Shown piece after piece: positions 49,604-61,679 of a DNA stretch of 64,000 bases (position 1 is the first letter of the stretch; each line of letters opens with the position of its first letter). The stretch lies in the NCBI RefSeq assembly GCF_048544455.1, contig NC_133536.1:24988152-25052151 (forward strand), in the 5' to 3' direction. The notes beneath the pieces were generated by a model that made no database searches, had not been told where the DNA came from, and was given only the letters and a program-made list of their open reading frames with translations. Position numbers and translations under genes: made by a program. This DNA comes from Silene latifolia (lineage: Eukaryota; Streptophyta; Magnoliopsida; Caryophyllales; Caryophyllaceae).

Positions 49604-50913
49604 TTGTCCAGACTGAGATTCTCAGGAAGAGAGATTTTGCCCATCGATGATTCTTTTCCAGACGACCATCTTCTAGCTGTAGCTGCAAATACCCCATGGT
49701 TTGCAGATTATGCCAATTATTTGGTAGGAGGTACACTTCCTCTTGACTTATCTTATCAGCAGAAGAAGAGGTTCATGCATGATGTGAAGAGGTACTTCTG
49801 GGATGATCCCTATCTGTTCCGAGAGTGTGCCGATGGTATATACAGACGATGTATCCCAGAGGGTGAGGTACGTGCCATCCTTTCTCATTGTCACTCTTGT
49901 TCATATGGTGGTCATCATGGTCCTTCTAGGACATTTGCTAAGGTAATGCAATCGGGTTTTTATTGGCCTACTATCCTTAAGGATGCTACTAACTTTGTCC
50001 GTTCTTGTGATGCTTGTCAAAGAACTGGCAATATCTCGCAAAGGCATGAGATGCCTCAAACTGGAATCTCCGAAGTAGAGATTTTTGATGTTTGGGGCAT
50101 TGATTACCAAGGTCCGTTCCCTACATCTTTTGGGAACCAATACATATTAGTAGCAGTAGATTATGTTTCTAAATGGGTGGAGGCAATTGCCACCCCCACT
50201 TGTGATGCTAAATCTGTTGTTAAGCTGTTTCAGAAGACTATCTTTCCACGGTTTGGAGTGCCTCGCGCAGTGATCAGTGATGGAGGCAAGCATTTCAATG
50301 AGCGTCATCTCAATTCCCTCATGAAGAAGTATGGCGTTACACACCGAAGAGGACTGGCTTATCATCCTCAAACCAGTGGACAAGTAGAAGTTTCCAACAG
50401 ATCTTGGAAAAGGTCTTGGAAAAGGTGGTAAGCAAGAATAGAAAGGATTGGAGTCGGAAGCTCGATGATACTTTGTGGGCCTACCGTACTGCTTTCAAAA
50501 CGCCGATTGGAACCTCACCTTACCGACTTGTCTATGGCAAGTCCTGTCATTTACCTGTGGAGCTTGAGTATAGGGCTATGTGGGCCATTAAAGAGCTGAA
50601 TATGGATCCCTCACTGGCGGGTGAGAAACGACTGATGCAGTTGAATGAGCTAGATGAATTTCGACTGCATGCCTATGATAGTGCTCAAGTATACAAGGAG
50701 CGAACGAAAAAGTGGCATGACAAGCATATCTTGCAAAGAGAATTTCATGTTGGTGAGAAAGTTCTCTTGTTTAACTCTCGTTTGCGCTTGTTTCCAGGTA
50801 AATTGAAGAGTAGATGGTCTGGACCGTTCACTGTTACTGATGTGAACAAATTTGGGTCAGTTACACTGCATTCTGACACAGGAAAGACCTTCAAAGTGAA
50901 TGGCAACGCTTGA
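49604..50913 (+). pseudogene. Athila integrase
   Basis: Zinc-binding HHCC domain ([22 protein letters not shown]), catalytic core ([23 protein letters not shown]) and C-terminal part ([30 protein letters not shown]). It ends the gag-pol region. Confidence 0.92.
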
Positions 50914-51640
50914 AGACTTATTATGAAGATGCTTTTGTGGGGGTAATAGAGGCTCTTGACCTCTTCCCCATTGATTCTTCTTAGTGATGAAGAATTACGG
51001 TCGTGCGGGACCGCAAAAACCAGCGCTACCAAGAGGCAGCTCGGATTTTGTAATCATTAGTTTGTAATTAGGATTTAAATTCACGTTTTGCTTTTGTTTT
51101 TATGTTTCTTTGAACTTGGTGAGACGAGGAGAGGGTACTTGATATGCTTTCAAGTGTCTTTTGCAGGAATTTTGACGGGATTTGAATTTATGAGTAACAA
51201 ATGACGAAGAAAGGAGCCTGTACCTACTTCCTCGATCGAGCCAATGGCGACTCGATCGAGGAACCTATCAGCTCGATCGAGTCACTTGCGACTCGATCGA
51301 GGAACCTGTGATGAATTAAAAAGAGTTTAAAACGAGAGTTGGGTATTCCTAAAATTGGTTCCTCGATCGAGCCAGCTGCGACTCGATCGAGGATCCAAGT
51401 TGGACCGGGTTCCGCGTTTTTCCTTCATCGGTTTTATGCTTTTCTTACTCTAATTTCTTTCAATTCCCTTCTTCTTTTCGTGTTGTTTCCCTGCATTCTT
51501 CCTCCTCTACTACTCATTCTCTCCTTATTCATCAACAATCATCATCAAAACTCACTTACAATTTGTGCTTTCTTGCTTATTACTTGATTGAATCATTCTC
51601 TTATGCTTATTTTCTCCATTCTATTGCTTAAACTGCTCAG
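50914..51640. other. Athila spacer with TCGATCGA cassettes
   Basis: No coding. Contains TCGATCGA pairs at 51230-51396, then pyrimidine-rich sequence up to a splice-donor-like cag|gtaagt at 51641. Confidence 0.6.
51230..51396. promoter_or_regulatory. TCGATCGA cassettes upstream of the Athila 3' ORF
   Basis: Six palindrome cores in three inverted pairs, located about 245 bp before a 5'-leader-type intron and 640 bp before the ORF's start. Position suggests a promoter for the 3' ORF; this is inference. Confidence 0.45.
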
Positions 51641-52036
51641 GTAAGTCGCGATTTGGTCTTTATTTGTCTCGAAAATTCTGATTTTTCATGCTTAAATCTT
51701 GAGTTTATTGTATTGAATCTTCCCTTGCTAGTATACAATTGCTATTTCCTTGCTTTTTAGCCCCTTACTTGTTGAAATTCATGCCTAATTTGCTAATTTG
51801 GGAATTAGGGTTCTTCAAAATCCGGGTAGAAGTTTTGCATTAAATTGGTTAGAATTGTATTCTATTGCTTGGAATCTTCCATATTTGATACATACTCATG
51901 TTCCCCTAAGTTTTTAGATGCTTTCATTGTCATTTGGAGTCTTAAAAATTGATTTTTCGGACCCATGAGTGCCAAAACCGGGACTGTTTTTCTGACATTG
52001 TTGAAGTTTAATTTTCTACTTGCTCTTATGCAGATA

Positions 52037-52918
52037 ATGTCGACTTCCGGGCAAGGAAATAAGCGGACTAGAGAAAGGAGAGTACCGGTTCAACAACCCG
52101 AAGTAATTCCTGAGGAGATTGTGTCTTCGGAGGATGATTTGTCTCCCTTAGACGATTATCCATTTATCGAATTTCGTGACATAGCACAGAAGGACAGGTT
52201 TGTGTATCTGTTATCCAAGTCTATGAGTGCCACTCGATGTGTTGATAGGAAAATTTTGCGCACTTTGAAGATAGACGACATTATGTTTGGCATGTTTAAT
52301 GAAATCGGGTTGCAGGGTCTTTTCACGCTCCACGAGTTGTCTTACCCCGCTCTAACTCTTGAATTTCTGAGCTCTTTTACTTATTTCCTCAGTGATCACC
52401 TAATTAGATTTCGTCTGCTTAATGTTGAACGGTCGTTAACCTTTGGTCGTATTTCTGAAATCCTGGGATTGGATAAGCATACTGAAGGGGACTTGTATGG
52501 TGTTGGTGGGTTGTCTGCCGTTCGTTATTTTCCATTGTTTACTGGTTATATGGATGCGGACGTCAGTGCTATGGCTTTGTTAGATGTCCAACACGTTTGC
52601 CTTCGTATGTTTTTGAGGTATTTGAGCTATTTGTTGTATGGTCGGAGCGATAAGAGCAAGACCTCCACTATTGAGACATTCCAATTCTCTCCCCCTGCTC
52701 TTATCTGTTCGGCGTTTGATAGGATGATCGGGAGGTACGGGAACCTTGACTGTGGTGCTCTTGTCACCAAGATTGCTAGGGCCATTTGTGACTTTGAGGG
52801 CAGTGACCCGTATGAGCCCATGGCTGACTATGAGCCACTTGTTGATGATGACCACCTTCGCTATGACATTTCTTATCTTGATATTAAGAATGGGAAGGAC
52901 CATTACTGGAGGGTCTGA
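52037..52918 (+). CDS. Athila 3' ORF (ATHILA ORF-1-like / env-position protein)
   Basis: A 293-residue frame starts MSTSGQGNKRTRERR at 52037 (an upstream in-frame ATG exists at 51965). A splice-acceptor-like ttatgcag at 52026-52033 sits just before it, and a donor (gtaagt) at 51641 suggests a spliced leader. Central residues FTLHELSYPALTLEFLSSFT followed by FRLLNVERSLTFGRISEILG match my memory of the ATHILA ORF-1/plant transposon protein domain. It occupies the envelope position of Athila elements. No signal peptide or transmembrane helix is evident, so envelope function is doubtful. An Arg-Gly-rich segment lies downstream (about 53540-53620). Confidence 0.65.
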   Translation: MSTSGQGNKRTRERRVPVQQPEVIPEEIVSSEDDLSPLDDYPFIEFRDIAQKDRFVYLLSKSMSATRCVDRKILRTLKIDDIMFGMFNEIGLQGLFTLHELSYPALTLEFLSSFTYFLSDHLIRFRLLNVERSLTFGRISEILGLDKHTEGDLYGVGGLSAVRYFPLFTGYMDADVSAMALLDVQHVCLRMFLRYLSYLLYGRSDKSKTSTIETFQFSPPALICSAFDRMIGRYGNLDCGALVTKIARAICDFEGSDPYEPMADYEPLVDDDHLRYDISYLDIKNGKDHYWRV

Positions 52919-55471
52919 GGTGAGTCATTTATGCTTCTTCCTTGCGCCCGTTTGCCTGCTGTTGACCCCCTCGAGGAGAGTACGGCTGTGGAGCGACCCC
53001 CACCCGTTACTTATCTGATTCCTGAGGATCTTTTGGTTACTTTCCCTGGGTCTAGTACTACTACCACCACCGGCGGGCGCCGGAGACGTCGTGCACCCAC
53101 TACCCATCTGCCAGGTTCCTACTAGCCCGCTCCTCCCCCACCTCCTTCAGCCTATCCCACTTCAGGCTATGCTCCAGGTTACCATTTTGATCCCGTCGTT
53201 GAACGGGAAGTGAGGATGCATACGGGCATCAACACTGCTTTGACAGAGAGGAGGATGTGGGAACAGATGGAGGCTATGACTTTAGCTTCTGGGGGGCAGT
53301 ATCGCGGTGTGTCACCTTCTTACTACACTACTCCTGGTGACGATAGCCGTGTGTTCCATCTTTACGGAGTGACTCCTACGGAGTTTGGATAGTTTAGCAC
53401 CGAGTTTGGTGCATTAGGCCGTCCCTTCTACACTCCAGTCCACCCCTCTCAGCCTACTTCTGTTTTTGCGGAGGACACCGGCATCCCTTGTTCCCAGAGA
53501 GGCCCGTTTGGCCAGTTTGCTGCTTCTACTTCCACTGCTGCTGCTCCTGGAGGCACTCGTGGTCGAGGCCGTGTTCGGAGACCCACTCGTGGTAGAGGCC
53601 GTGGCCGCAGTGCCGTTCCTGATCCTGAGCTTATGTCTTTATATGCTGATATTGATGATTTTGATGATACTTCTGGAGCCCAGTAGTGATAGCTGGTCAC
53701 TACATCCCTCTCTTTCCAGCTGGTTTGGGGGAGGCTACTGCATTACAGCTGGTATTATCTTTCTTTTTGTTTTATTGCATTTCCTTTTTACCCTCTTTCC
53801 TTTATTAGTAGTGTCCTATAGGTTGCTGGTTTTCTGTGTGATTACTATGCTGTAGGCGTCACAATGAGGACACTGTGACATTTAGGTTTGGGGGGTGTGT
53901 TTATTTCTGTTGTGTGCTTTTATTTATTGTTGTGTGAAAAAAAATCAGAAAATTCAAAAAAATTGAAAAAATTATAAAATCCAAAAACATGTCTTTTATT
54001 TATTTTTGTTTATTTTGAGTCGAATCTTGGTGAATTGTATAGCAATGATGATAACTTGCTTTGTCTTTGCATTTGAGTCTCATTTAGTTGTCCATGTACG
54101 TTGTTTTGACCTGTTAGCTATGATGAACAAAGCTCTTTACTCAAGTCTTGACCGTCACAATATGCCTTATGCCAAGTAGACTTGACTTTATTTTGTTGGT
54201 AAACCACTTAAATTTCTGAGGTCTTTAGAGCTTCCTAAGGCCGGGAACATTAATAAAACGGTCTCATTGTTATTTAGGCTAATGAGTGTGGTCTCCTTGT
54301 GGTATATGTAATATCAAACTGCATAAGTGTGACATTAGTTTCTTAGCTTTTGCGCGTTCATTTGATTAAGTACATGTGGATAGGCGATTCTGATCGTTCA
54401 AATAAGCCTTACATTACCCAGTTTTGTTAGCCCGTTTGAACCGTGTAGCCATTTTATATCCTATTTCTTAGCTACATTCCAGAATTTGCCTACCTTTTTC
54501 GGGACAGTCGCAGTTGTTTGAGCCTTATTGTTGTAGCTACTTTGGTTGGGTTGGGACTTTTATTGTCATGTGGGTAGTAGCTATCTTTTTGTAGCAATTG
54601 TGTGACCTCTTATGTTGAAAAAGAGAATACTATGAAGCAGAAAGAAAATGAAAGTCTCGAAAAAGAAAAGAGAAAGAAAAAAAAAGAAAAAAAAAAAGAG
54701 AAAAGAAAAGAGAAAAAAGAAAAAAGAAATTTCGAAAGAAAAAAAAAAAGAAGATTCAGAAAAAGAAAAGAAGGAAAAAAATGTATGCTTCATTCAGTTT
54801 TGTTAGGAGGTCGTGTGTGGTAATTACTGGAGTCTAATTCACATTTGGAGAGCCTTTACATTTCTCTCATATGTTGTCAAAGTTGAGATTATTTCTCCAG
54901 TTGGATGTTTGATTTGTTACTTATTAGTTTTGGCTATTGGTCTAGAGCTGCGACTACCGTCTGAGCCTCACATTACCCATACGTGCTTTTGCACAAGCCA
55001 CTTCTATACCCATGCCACTTTACCACCATTCTGTCCTTGATATATGTACTTGGTCTGTTTCGTGAATGCGTATAAGTTGGAGAATCTCTTATCACATTAG
55101 ATTGCATGCATATCTCATAAGTTGAGTGAGAGTCTTACTTCTTTCTATCTTACATATATTTCACCCATTATGAGTGCATGAGTGAAACCGCGAGAATCCG
55201 ACAAAATGGTCTTGCAAGGTTGAAAAGTATTTGGTTGAGTCTCGGTATCATGTCACATCTTGAGTAAGAGCTGCGTGAGTCTATTACCCGTGCTTTTGAA
55301 TTTGTTTTATTAGCACAATTTTGGTCATTACTTTGTTCTAGATATGGACAGCTGAGATTTGTATGTGCCTAGACATCTGCTCTGAGTTATTCATTCACCA
55401 TATGTCCGTTGTTCTTTGTTTGGTCTGACTGCTTTGCTTGAGGACAAGCAAAGGTTTGGTTTAGGGGAGTT
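52919..55471. other. Athila 3' non-coding region
   Basis: Proline- and Arg/Gly-rich coding-like pieces up to about 53690, then AT-rich sequence. A polypurine tract occurs at 54602-54782. A purine-rich ggtttaggggagt just before 55472 is the plus-strand priming tract. Confidence 0.6.
54602..54782 (+). repeat. Long A/G-only-like tract
   Basis: About 180 bp almost entirely A and G on the plus strand (gaaaaag/aaagaaa repeats). It is low-complexity and the overlapping frames are not genes. Confidence 0.8.
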
Positions 55472-56663
55472 TGATGTATCACTTTCATATATACTTTTAT
55501 AGCTCCCTTTATACCGTTTTACATACCGTTTCGTGCCTATTATATCATTTATATGCTTTATTTCAATGAATTGTCGATACTGCCGCTATTTTGTGTTTTG
55601 ATGCAGAAATGACTCGTTATGAGTATGATCAAGCTAAGGTTAGCATGGCGGAGACGGCATAGAAGAGTACACGAAGCATGGCACGGGAAACGAGGAATCA
55701 TGAAGACTAGAAGTAAAAGAAGAGAAGAAGGAACCTGTGAGCTAGTTCCTCGATCGAGTCACTGCTGACTCGATCGAGTAGCCGTCCTCGATCGAGTCAC
55801 CTCTGACTCGATCGAGGATCCTCTCTGGCGGGTTTATTTCCGGAATTTCCTAAAACGTTAATTTTTTGTTATAAATTAAGGACTCGTGTTTGATTGTAAA
55901 CTTACGTTATATTTTGCTTGGTATTGCTGGAAAAACTCTCTTAGAACCCTAATCTTCCTTTTGTATGGTACTAATCTTTCCTCACTAATTTAATCATTGT
56001 TTTATGTTCTTCAATTATTGTTTTATACTTGCAACTATGTCTTCATCTTTAATCATATTTGTTATTGTTATTATAGTCATGAGTAGCTAATCCCCTCATC
56101 TAGGATGAAGGGGATCTAGGTTAATTAAAAGGGAAAATCAATTAGTTGCTATTGATATCATTAAGGTTGTTGTTTGATTATTGTAATTCTTCTAGTTAAT
56201 CAACTTGAGGCCTGAGTTATTAATTAGTGTAGCGAATCGATCCTATCACCGACCGGGTTAGAATTGATATAGGCTGCGATAATCAAATAGAGAGTATCTA
56301 ATCATAGCGACCGCATGTTAGAATCGATCTAAAGGGCATAATGGAGTCGACCGATCTTATGACCTTAAACAACTTGATAGATTTAGTAATTGATTGATAA
56401 TCCCCGACTGATTGACCTAGTGAACCTAATTCCTAGACTTTTAATAATATTGTTATTCATCCTTTAATTACATTGCAATTAGCTTGTTAGAATCAACTCA
56501 AAACAAAACCCCCCGAAATTGGTTACTTCTAGACAGCTTAAATACTCTTAGACTTAGCTTTTACCGCCTCCCTGTGGATTCGATACCTGTCTTATCACTA
56601 GCTATTCTTGTTAGTCATGAGATAGTTTTACTTTGATTTGGTAATACGACTTTAGCCACATCA
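55472..56663 (+). repeat. Athila 3' LTR
   Basis: 1192 bp, about 99% identical to 43981-45169; TCGATCGA cassette at 55748-55820, TATA box at 55869. Confidence 0.95.
55748..55820. promoter_or_regulatory. TCGATCGA cassette in Athila 3' LTR
   Basis: Same as 44257-44324 with three extra bases in the second pair; ends 48 bp before ttataaatta. Confidence 0.6.
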
Positions 56664-56668
56664 CGTCG

Positions 56669-57194
56669 TCTCAAGTGAACTTCGGCAAAACTTGAGGTTG
56701 AGGTTGAACTCCATGTCTCGAGAGGAACAATCGGCTGTCATGAACTCTCGCCGGGGGAACATAATTGAGGTGTGTCAAAACACCTGTCAGAGAATATTCG
56801 GTCATTGTTGCAAGCAAAGTCTTGATAAATTACTGCGACAGTTCGCAGTCTACTCGAAAATACGGGTCCGGACAAAGAATAAACATCAAACGGACCAAAT
56901 ATACGATATATGATGTTGAGGAAGAGGCGCATCAAAGATGGGCCCACAAATAACAAACTTGTAATGAACTTTTGAAAATTGAATTGGAGGGAAGCTGAGG
57001 AAGAGGCGTAGCAAGACCTGCGACTCTTGGAAGTGGCGCAGCACCTGCTGCGTCCTTTCCTGGGCTTGTTCTGTCTGAGTAAAAACTCGACAGAAACCCG
57101 CATTTGTTTCATAATTTCGAAACATAATTTCTTCAAAACTCTCTCAAATTCCAACCATTTTCCGTCAAAATTTGATCAAAAGCTTGCATTTGCC
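56669..57194. other. Gypsy-like internal leader before the PMD gene
   Basis: Continuation of the host element after the Athila insertion. Holds a GGCGCAGCA/CTGCG cassette at 56997-57060 about 135 bp upstream of the PMD start codon. No separate gene. Confidence 0.5.
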
Positions 57195-58127
57195 ATGACT
57201 AATCGAGGTATGTGTCTTATTTTTGCATTAAACTTCCGTATTTGCTTGATTTGGACCGACAAAATTAGGATTTTCAACCCTTAATGTCGAAAATTTTGGG
57301 GCTTTTCCCCCAAATGATCTTGCCTTGTAAAATTGACTTTGGAAATGGATAATTGGTAGTATAAGGATCATAATCATGTGTTCATTTCGAGCATTGAGCA
57401 TTTGAGTAAAATTGTGATGGTTTCACAGTTGAGTCGTAAATTGCTTCTAAAATAGCCTTAGGATTGCCCATTTGCGACGAAACTTGATATTTGGAATCCT
57501 TGAGTAATGGGTAAACTTCCTACCATCTCAGAATTTTGATTTGTGCCGTTTTTTTTAGGACACTTTTCTAGGGCATAATCGTCGTTATAACAAAATGCTT
57601 TCGAAATTTCGACTCGAACCCATGACTAGGCTTGAACTTAGACTTGACTTGACCCATATTACCACATGAGCGGTCGGGTTTCGGGACAAATGGCTAAAAA
57701 AAGGCGAGAAAAGAGCAACTTTGGAGCCCTAAACGCTTGAAAATCCACTAACTAAGGCTTGTCGTCACTTGACGTGGCCTAATTCACTTTAATTTTGCAG
57801 GTGATGAGGCTTCTACGCCTGGGAGGACTCCTATGGACGTGGACACTGGTTTCGACCCTTCTCTTACGTTCGAGGAGGCATTGGAGTAGGCTTTTGCTGC
57901 GGTAGCGGCCGAGGAGGTTGTCGAGGAAGAGGTTGCTGAGGAAGAGGCCCTGAGACGGGCCAACGTCGGACGAGGTGGTCGCTAGTTGAGGGGAGCACCT
58001 GAGTGGGCTGAGAGATAGGATAGCCAACATCTCATCTGGGCATCGGAGAGTCACCTGTCCTATAGGATGGTGAAGAGCTTGGTAAATCGAATTCCTCATT
58101 CTATCTTCATTTTTATTTCATTCATTC

Positions 58128-59635
58128 TGATGAGTCATAATTAATTATATACATATTTATACCTCTCCTTAATTGATTTTGATATGATTTCGTGCTAAAT
58201 TATGTTAATTACATGCCTTTTATGATAGAATGTCGATACTTCCGCTTTTTTATGTTTAATGCGGGAATGATGCATTTGAGGAGAAAATGAATGAAATGGG
58301 CATCACGGAGTGGGCATGAGGGGATACACGAAGCATGGCACGAGAATCCATAAGAATGAAGGAAGAGAAGTTAAGAAGAAAACACGAAGAAAAGAGCTTC
58401 TTATTACAAGTGCCTACTTTGAAGAGCCATATCTCGAGTTCTAGAACTGATTTTCAAGTGATTCTGACTGGAGGTGAAATATTATCTTCTTAGCTTTCCA
58501 ACGCCGCAAAAATTGCTTGCTTCTGACAAGTAACGAAGAAATGGCGGCCGTTTGAAGTTCAGTGCACGAAGCAGGAAATTGGTGCCTCAATCGAGTACAG
58601 TGAGGCTCGATCGAGGAACTTCATGCTCGATAGAGTACACCTTGGGCTCGATCGAGGAACCAACCTAATCAATAAACTTTGCAATGTCGAGAGTTGGTGT
58701 ATCTGAGAATTGGTGCCTCGATCGAGTGCACCTAGGCTCGATCGAGGAACCACTTGTTTTCATAATATCCCGCAAATTTCCTTAAGTTGGTTATGACTAC
58801 TATAAATACCAAAACTAGTACTCTAGGTTATTGGGATGCTTTATTTTCGGTAGATTTAGTATAGCTACTTTAGAAAACTCTCTCAAATACTTAGTTTAGT
58901 TTAATTATTGTTCGGATCTATTGCCTTTAATTACGGTATTGTTATAATCTTTCTTCAATTACTATTTCAATTACTTGTTCATCGTTTATGTTCTTAATTA
59001 TGCTTTCTTATATCGTTATTGTTGTTATTGTTATTAGTATGAGTAGCTAAGCCTTTAATCTAGGGTGAAAGGGGATCTAGGTTGTTAGAAAAGGGATTAT
59101 TATGAATTGATTGTTAAATTGCTCTTAATTATTGTTTGATTATCGTATTACTTCTAATTAGTTAATTACTGATCAAAATTGATTAATTAATCTTGCATAA
59201 ACTAGGATTATCACCGACCGGGTTAAGACTAGTATAGGCCACGATAATTGAATAGAGATAATTTAATGATAGCGATCGCATGTTAAATTAGATCTAAAAG
59301 AAATATTGAATCGACTGAGCATATGACTTTCAACAATATAAATTGCTCAATCAATGAATTAAATTCTACCCTTTGATGATGACCTAGTGAACCCGAATTC
59401 CTAGACTCTTTAATATTATTTTTATTCATCATGTATTTACTTTGCAATTAGTTGTTAGAAATTAAATCAAACAAACCCCCATAAAACGGTTACCTTCAAG
59501 CCAAACTTAAATATAAACAAACTAAATAATCACCGCCTCCCTGTGGATTTGACCCTGACTTACCGCTAGCTATCTTGTTAGTAGTAGTTTAGGATTTATT
59601 TTGATTAAGGCCAACGACTGAAAATAACCTTATCA
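58128..59635 (+). mobile_element. Solo LTR, Athila-like, inside a PMD-gene intron
   Basis: 1508 bp, TGATGAGTCATAATTAATT...AATAACCTTATCA, flanked by perfect 5-bp duplications CATTC (58123-58127, 59636-59640). It shares modules with the Athila LTRs (cctccctgtggattt, ctagctatcttgttagt) but belongs to a different family. TCGATCGA cassettes lie at 58585-58751 and a TATA box (tataaatacc) at 58801. Confidence 0.92.
58585..58751. promoter_or_regulatory. TCGATCGA cassettes in the solo LTR
   Basis: Three pairs of the form (g)cctc(g/a)atcgagt ... gctcgatcgaggaac; the last ends 50 bp before tataaata. Confidence 0.6.
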
Positions 59636-61679
59636 CATTCATTTGTCACTCCTTTTTCTCTTTCATTTGAGCTACAAATAGCTTTGCATTAAATCAAAAT
59701 AGGAGGTCGGGAACATGAGATCCTTTTCCGGCTACATGACGATGATGGAGGCTTTCGGGAGGCTGTCGGCGGAGGAGCAGACCATCATCGAGCTGGAAGC
59801 TTTTGGGGCCTTGGTACGAGTGTGGAGGGAGATCAAGGGGAGGAAACTTCGAGCTAACCTTTGCCTGATTTGAGCTTTCTTTGATCGGTTTTAGGACACG
59901 GCCTCGACCTTTCACATGCCTTTCGGCGAGGTTGGGGTCACGTTGGAGGATTACTGCATGATTTCTGGTTTGTCGTGTGGGACATAGGCTATGGTGTGGC
60001 CATCGACGACCATGAGGGTGGACTCGGCTGAGGCCAGGAGTCTTATTGGTTGGAACCTGGCGGCGAAAGCTGCTGCGGTTCCCAGGTTAGTGCCGAGCTC
60101 CTATGTCAGTGATTACTTTGCTGGGAAGATCCCGACGACGGTGGTGATCGATGGGAGGGAGGAGGCTCCTCCTCCTTGCACTGCGGAGCATAGAGCTCGT
60201 CTGTGGCTCTGGTGGTTCTTGTCTTAACTTTACCTTGGAGACAAGAGGGAGAGGATGTCGACGAAGCTTCTTCCTTTCCTTTGTGACTTGAGTGACCTGG
60301 GTCGTTGGGACTAGGTCACTCCTGGCTTTGCGGTCCTCACTCGCTACATGAGGGTCATGGTTCGTCTGGAGCTGGTGGAGAAGAGGACTTCTCCTGCCAC
60401 TGTTGAACCTTCACTTTGTATCATGAAAGGTCATTCCTTTTCCTTTATTGAATCACGAAAGATCGTCATTGATTATCTTGTCTTGCAGGCGTGGGTGTAC
60501 TCCTAATTTCCGAGATTTGCGCCCAATAGGACGGAGCCGGGGGCAAGAGCCTATCCCGTGGTGAGGGATTGGGTGATGTGTCGTACGAAGAGCCAACGCT
60601 CTACTTACGACGTCTGTCGACGGGACGTGAACGCCCTGTAGTTGGGTGGCATGAGTATCTTCTCACCACTTTTATTTGCTTATTCATTACTTATTTTAGA
60701 AACGATCATAAGAATGATCTCTTGTTTGCTTTGTCTTAGTGGGTGCCCAGGCCTTGGGAGGACTACGCTGACATCCCTCCTTTTGTGGCTGAGGTCCTTC
60801 GACCTAGGAGCTCGAGTCGGCTTCTGTTGAGGACGTCGATGGGTCCCGTGTGGTACTTGGGCAAGCGTTTGACTCGCCAGTGTTCTCGAGACGTCTTCAC
60901 GGTTCCCATCGATCCTCCTTGGACGATGTTTAGGGAGCCTTCCGATGCTGAGAGGGAGGCTGAACTAGCACACGTCGGTGGCGACGCTCTCCATCTTCCC
61001 GACGAGTACTACTCCGCGTTCACTCACCGGAGATTGGCGTACTGGCCGGTCGTGGTAAGTGCTTCACTTTTTCGAGTTGATTTGAAAACATGATGAATGA
61101 TCATCAATTACAGAAACCGCTTGTATTTTGCAGGAGGTTGAGGCGGCGGGCGTCGAGCCCCCAGCGTACCCCGAGACCCTCGAGTACACAGACGCGATGG
61201 GGATAACGACGATCTCCGAGCTTCGCGATTTTGGCGAGGCGGTGAGAGATGCTGGTTTGGATGAGTGGCAGCATCTGATTCGGAGGGTAAGTTCTCCAAC
61301 TTGGTTAGCTTCTGTATAAGAATACATTTTCCTGTTCTTGTCCATTTATTGAGAATCTTCGTTCATTGAAATGCAGGTGGCGCCATCTCGGTTCGTGTAG
61401 CCAACCAGCTACGGGCTACCGCCGTCGAGGCACTTGCTGGTGGCCGAGGACGTCAGGTATGAACCTTCCATTCATTTTATTTTCGAATTTTCTTACTTTC
61501 CTTGCATTTGAAATGATTGACAAGAGCCATTTCTTTGTCATTTATAGAGGGAGCGCGACCTGGAGCGGGAGCTGGCGCAGTCCCAGGAGAAGACGGCTCG
61601 TCTTTTGAAGGAGTTGGAAGTCCGCGATGCCGAGATTCTCGAGGCGAGAGTTGCTGAGCTAGGCGGCGACCAGCAGTAG

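Larger units (their letters stand above)
43981..56663 (+). mobile_element. Athila-type Ty3/gypsy element, nearly whole and young
   Basis: 12,683 bp bounded by LTRs 43981-45169 and 55472-56663 and by perfect 5-bp target duplications CGTCG (43976-43980, 56664-56668). Immediately after the 5' LTR, tttggcgccgttgccgggga matches the 3' end of tRNA-Asp, the Athila primer site. Gag, protease, reverse transcriptase, RNase H and integrase are followed by a separate 3' ORF, the Athila plan. By eye the LTRs differ at roughly ten bases plus a 3-base length difference in 1190 bp (about 1%), so insertion was within the last million years. The gag-pol region has about five breaks. Confidence 0.95.
57195..61679 (+). 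pseudogene. Plant mobile domain (PMD) gene carried in the gypsy-like element
   Basis: A multi-exon plus-strand gene. A short first exon (ATGACTAATCGAG, 57195-57207, donor gtatgt) precedes exons at about 57801-58080, 59700-60430, 60490-60650, 60740-61055 and 61134-61679. Recognisable PMD (aminotransferase-like) blocks: ESHLSYRMVKSL, TASTFHMPFGEVGVTLEDYC, ARLWLWWFLS, WDYADIPPF-like segments and FTHRRLAYWPVV. The C-terminus is a short coiled coil (RDLERELAQSQEKTARLLKE). PMD proteins such as MAIN/MAIL1 act in plant genome silencing, and the domain is also carried by transposons. This copy is broken at several places, and an intron contains a solo LTR (58128-59635). The GC-rich coding stretch (59.7-61.6 kb) contrasts with its AT-rich surroundings. 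Exon limits are approximate. Confidence 0.75.

Noticed and set aside
54581-54823. Lys/Glu-rich and Phe/Ser-rich frames
   Set aside because: Low-complexity translation of the polypurine tract.
33468-58751. A CRISPR-like or satellite array explanation for the repeated TCGATCGA units
   Set aside because: Spacers are irregular and short, clusters sit inside separate LTRs, and the host is a plant; there is no tandem array.
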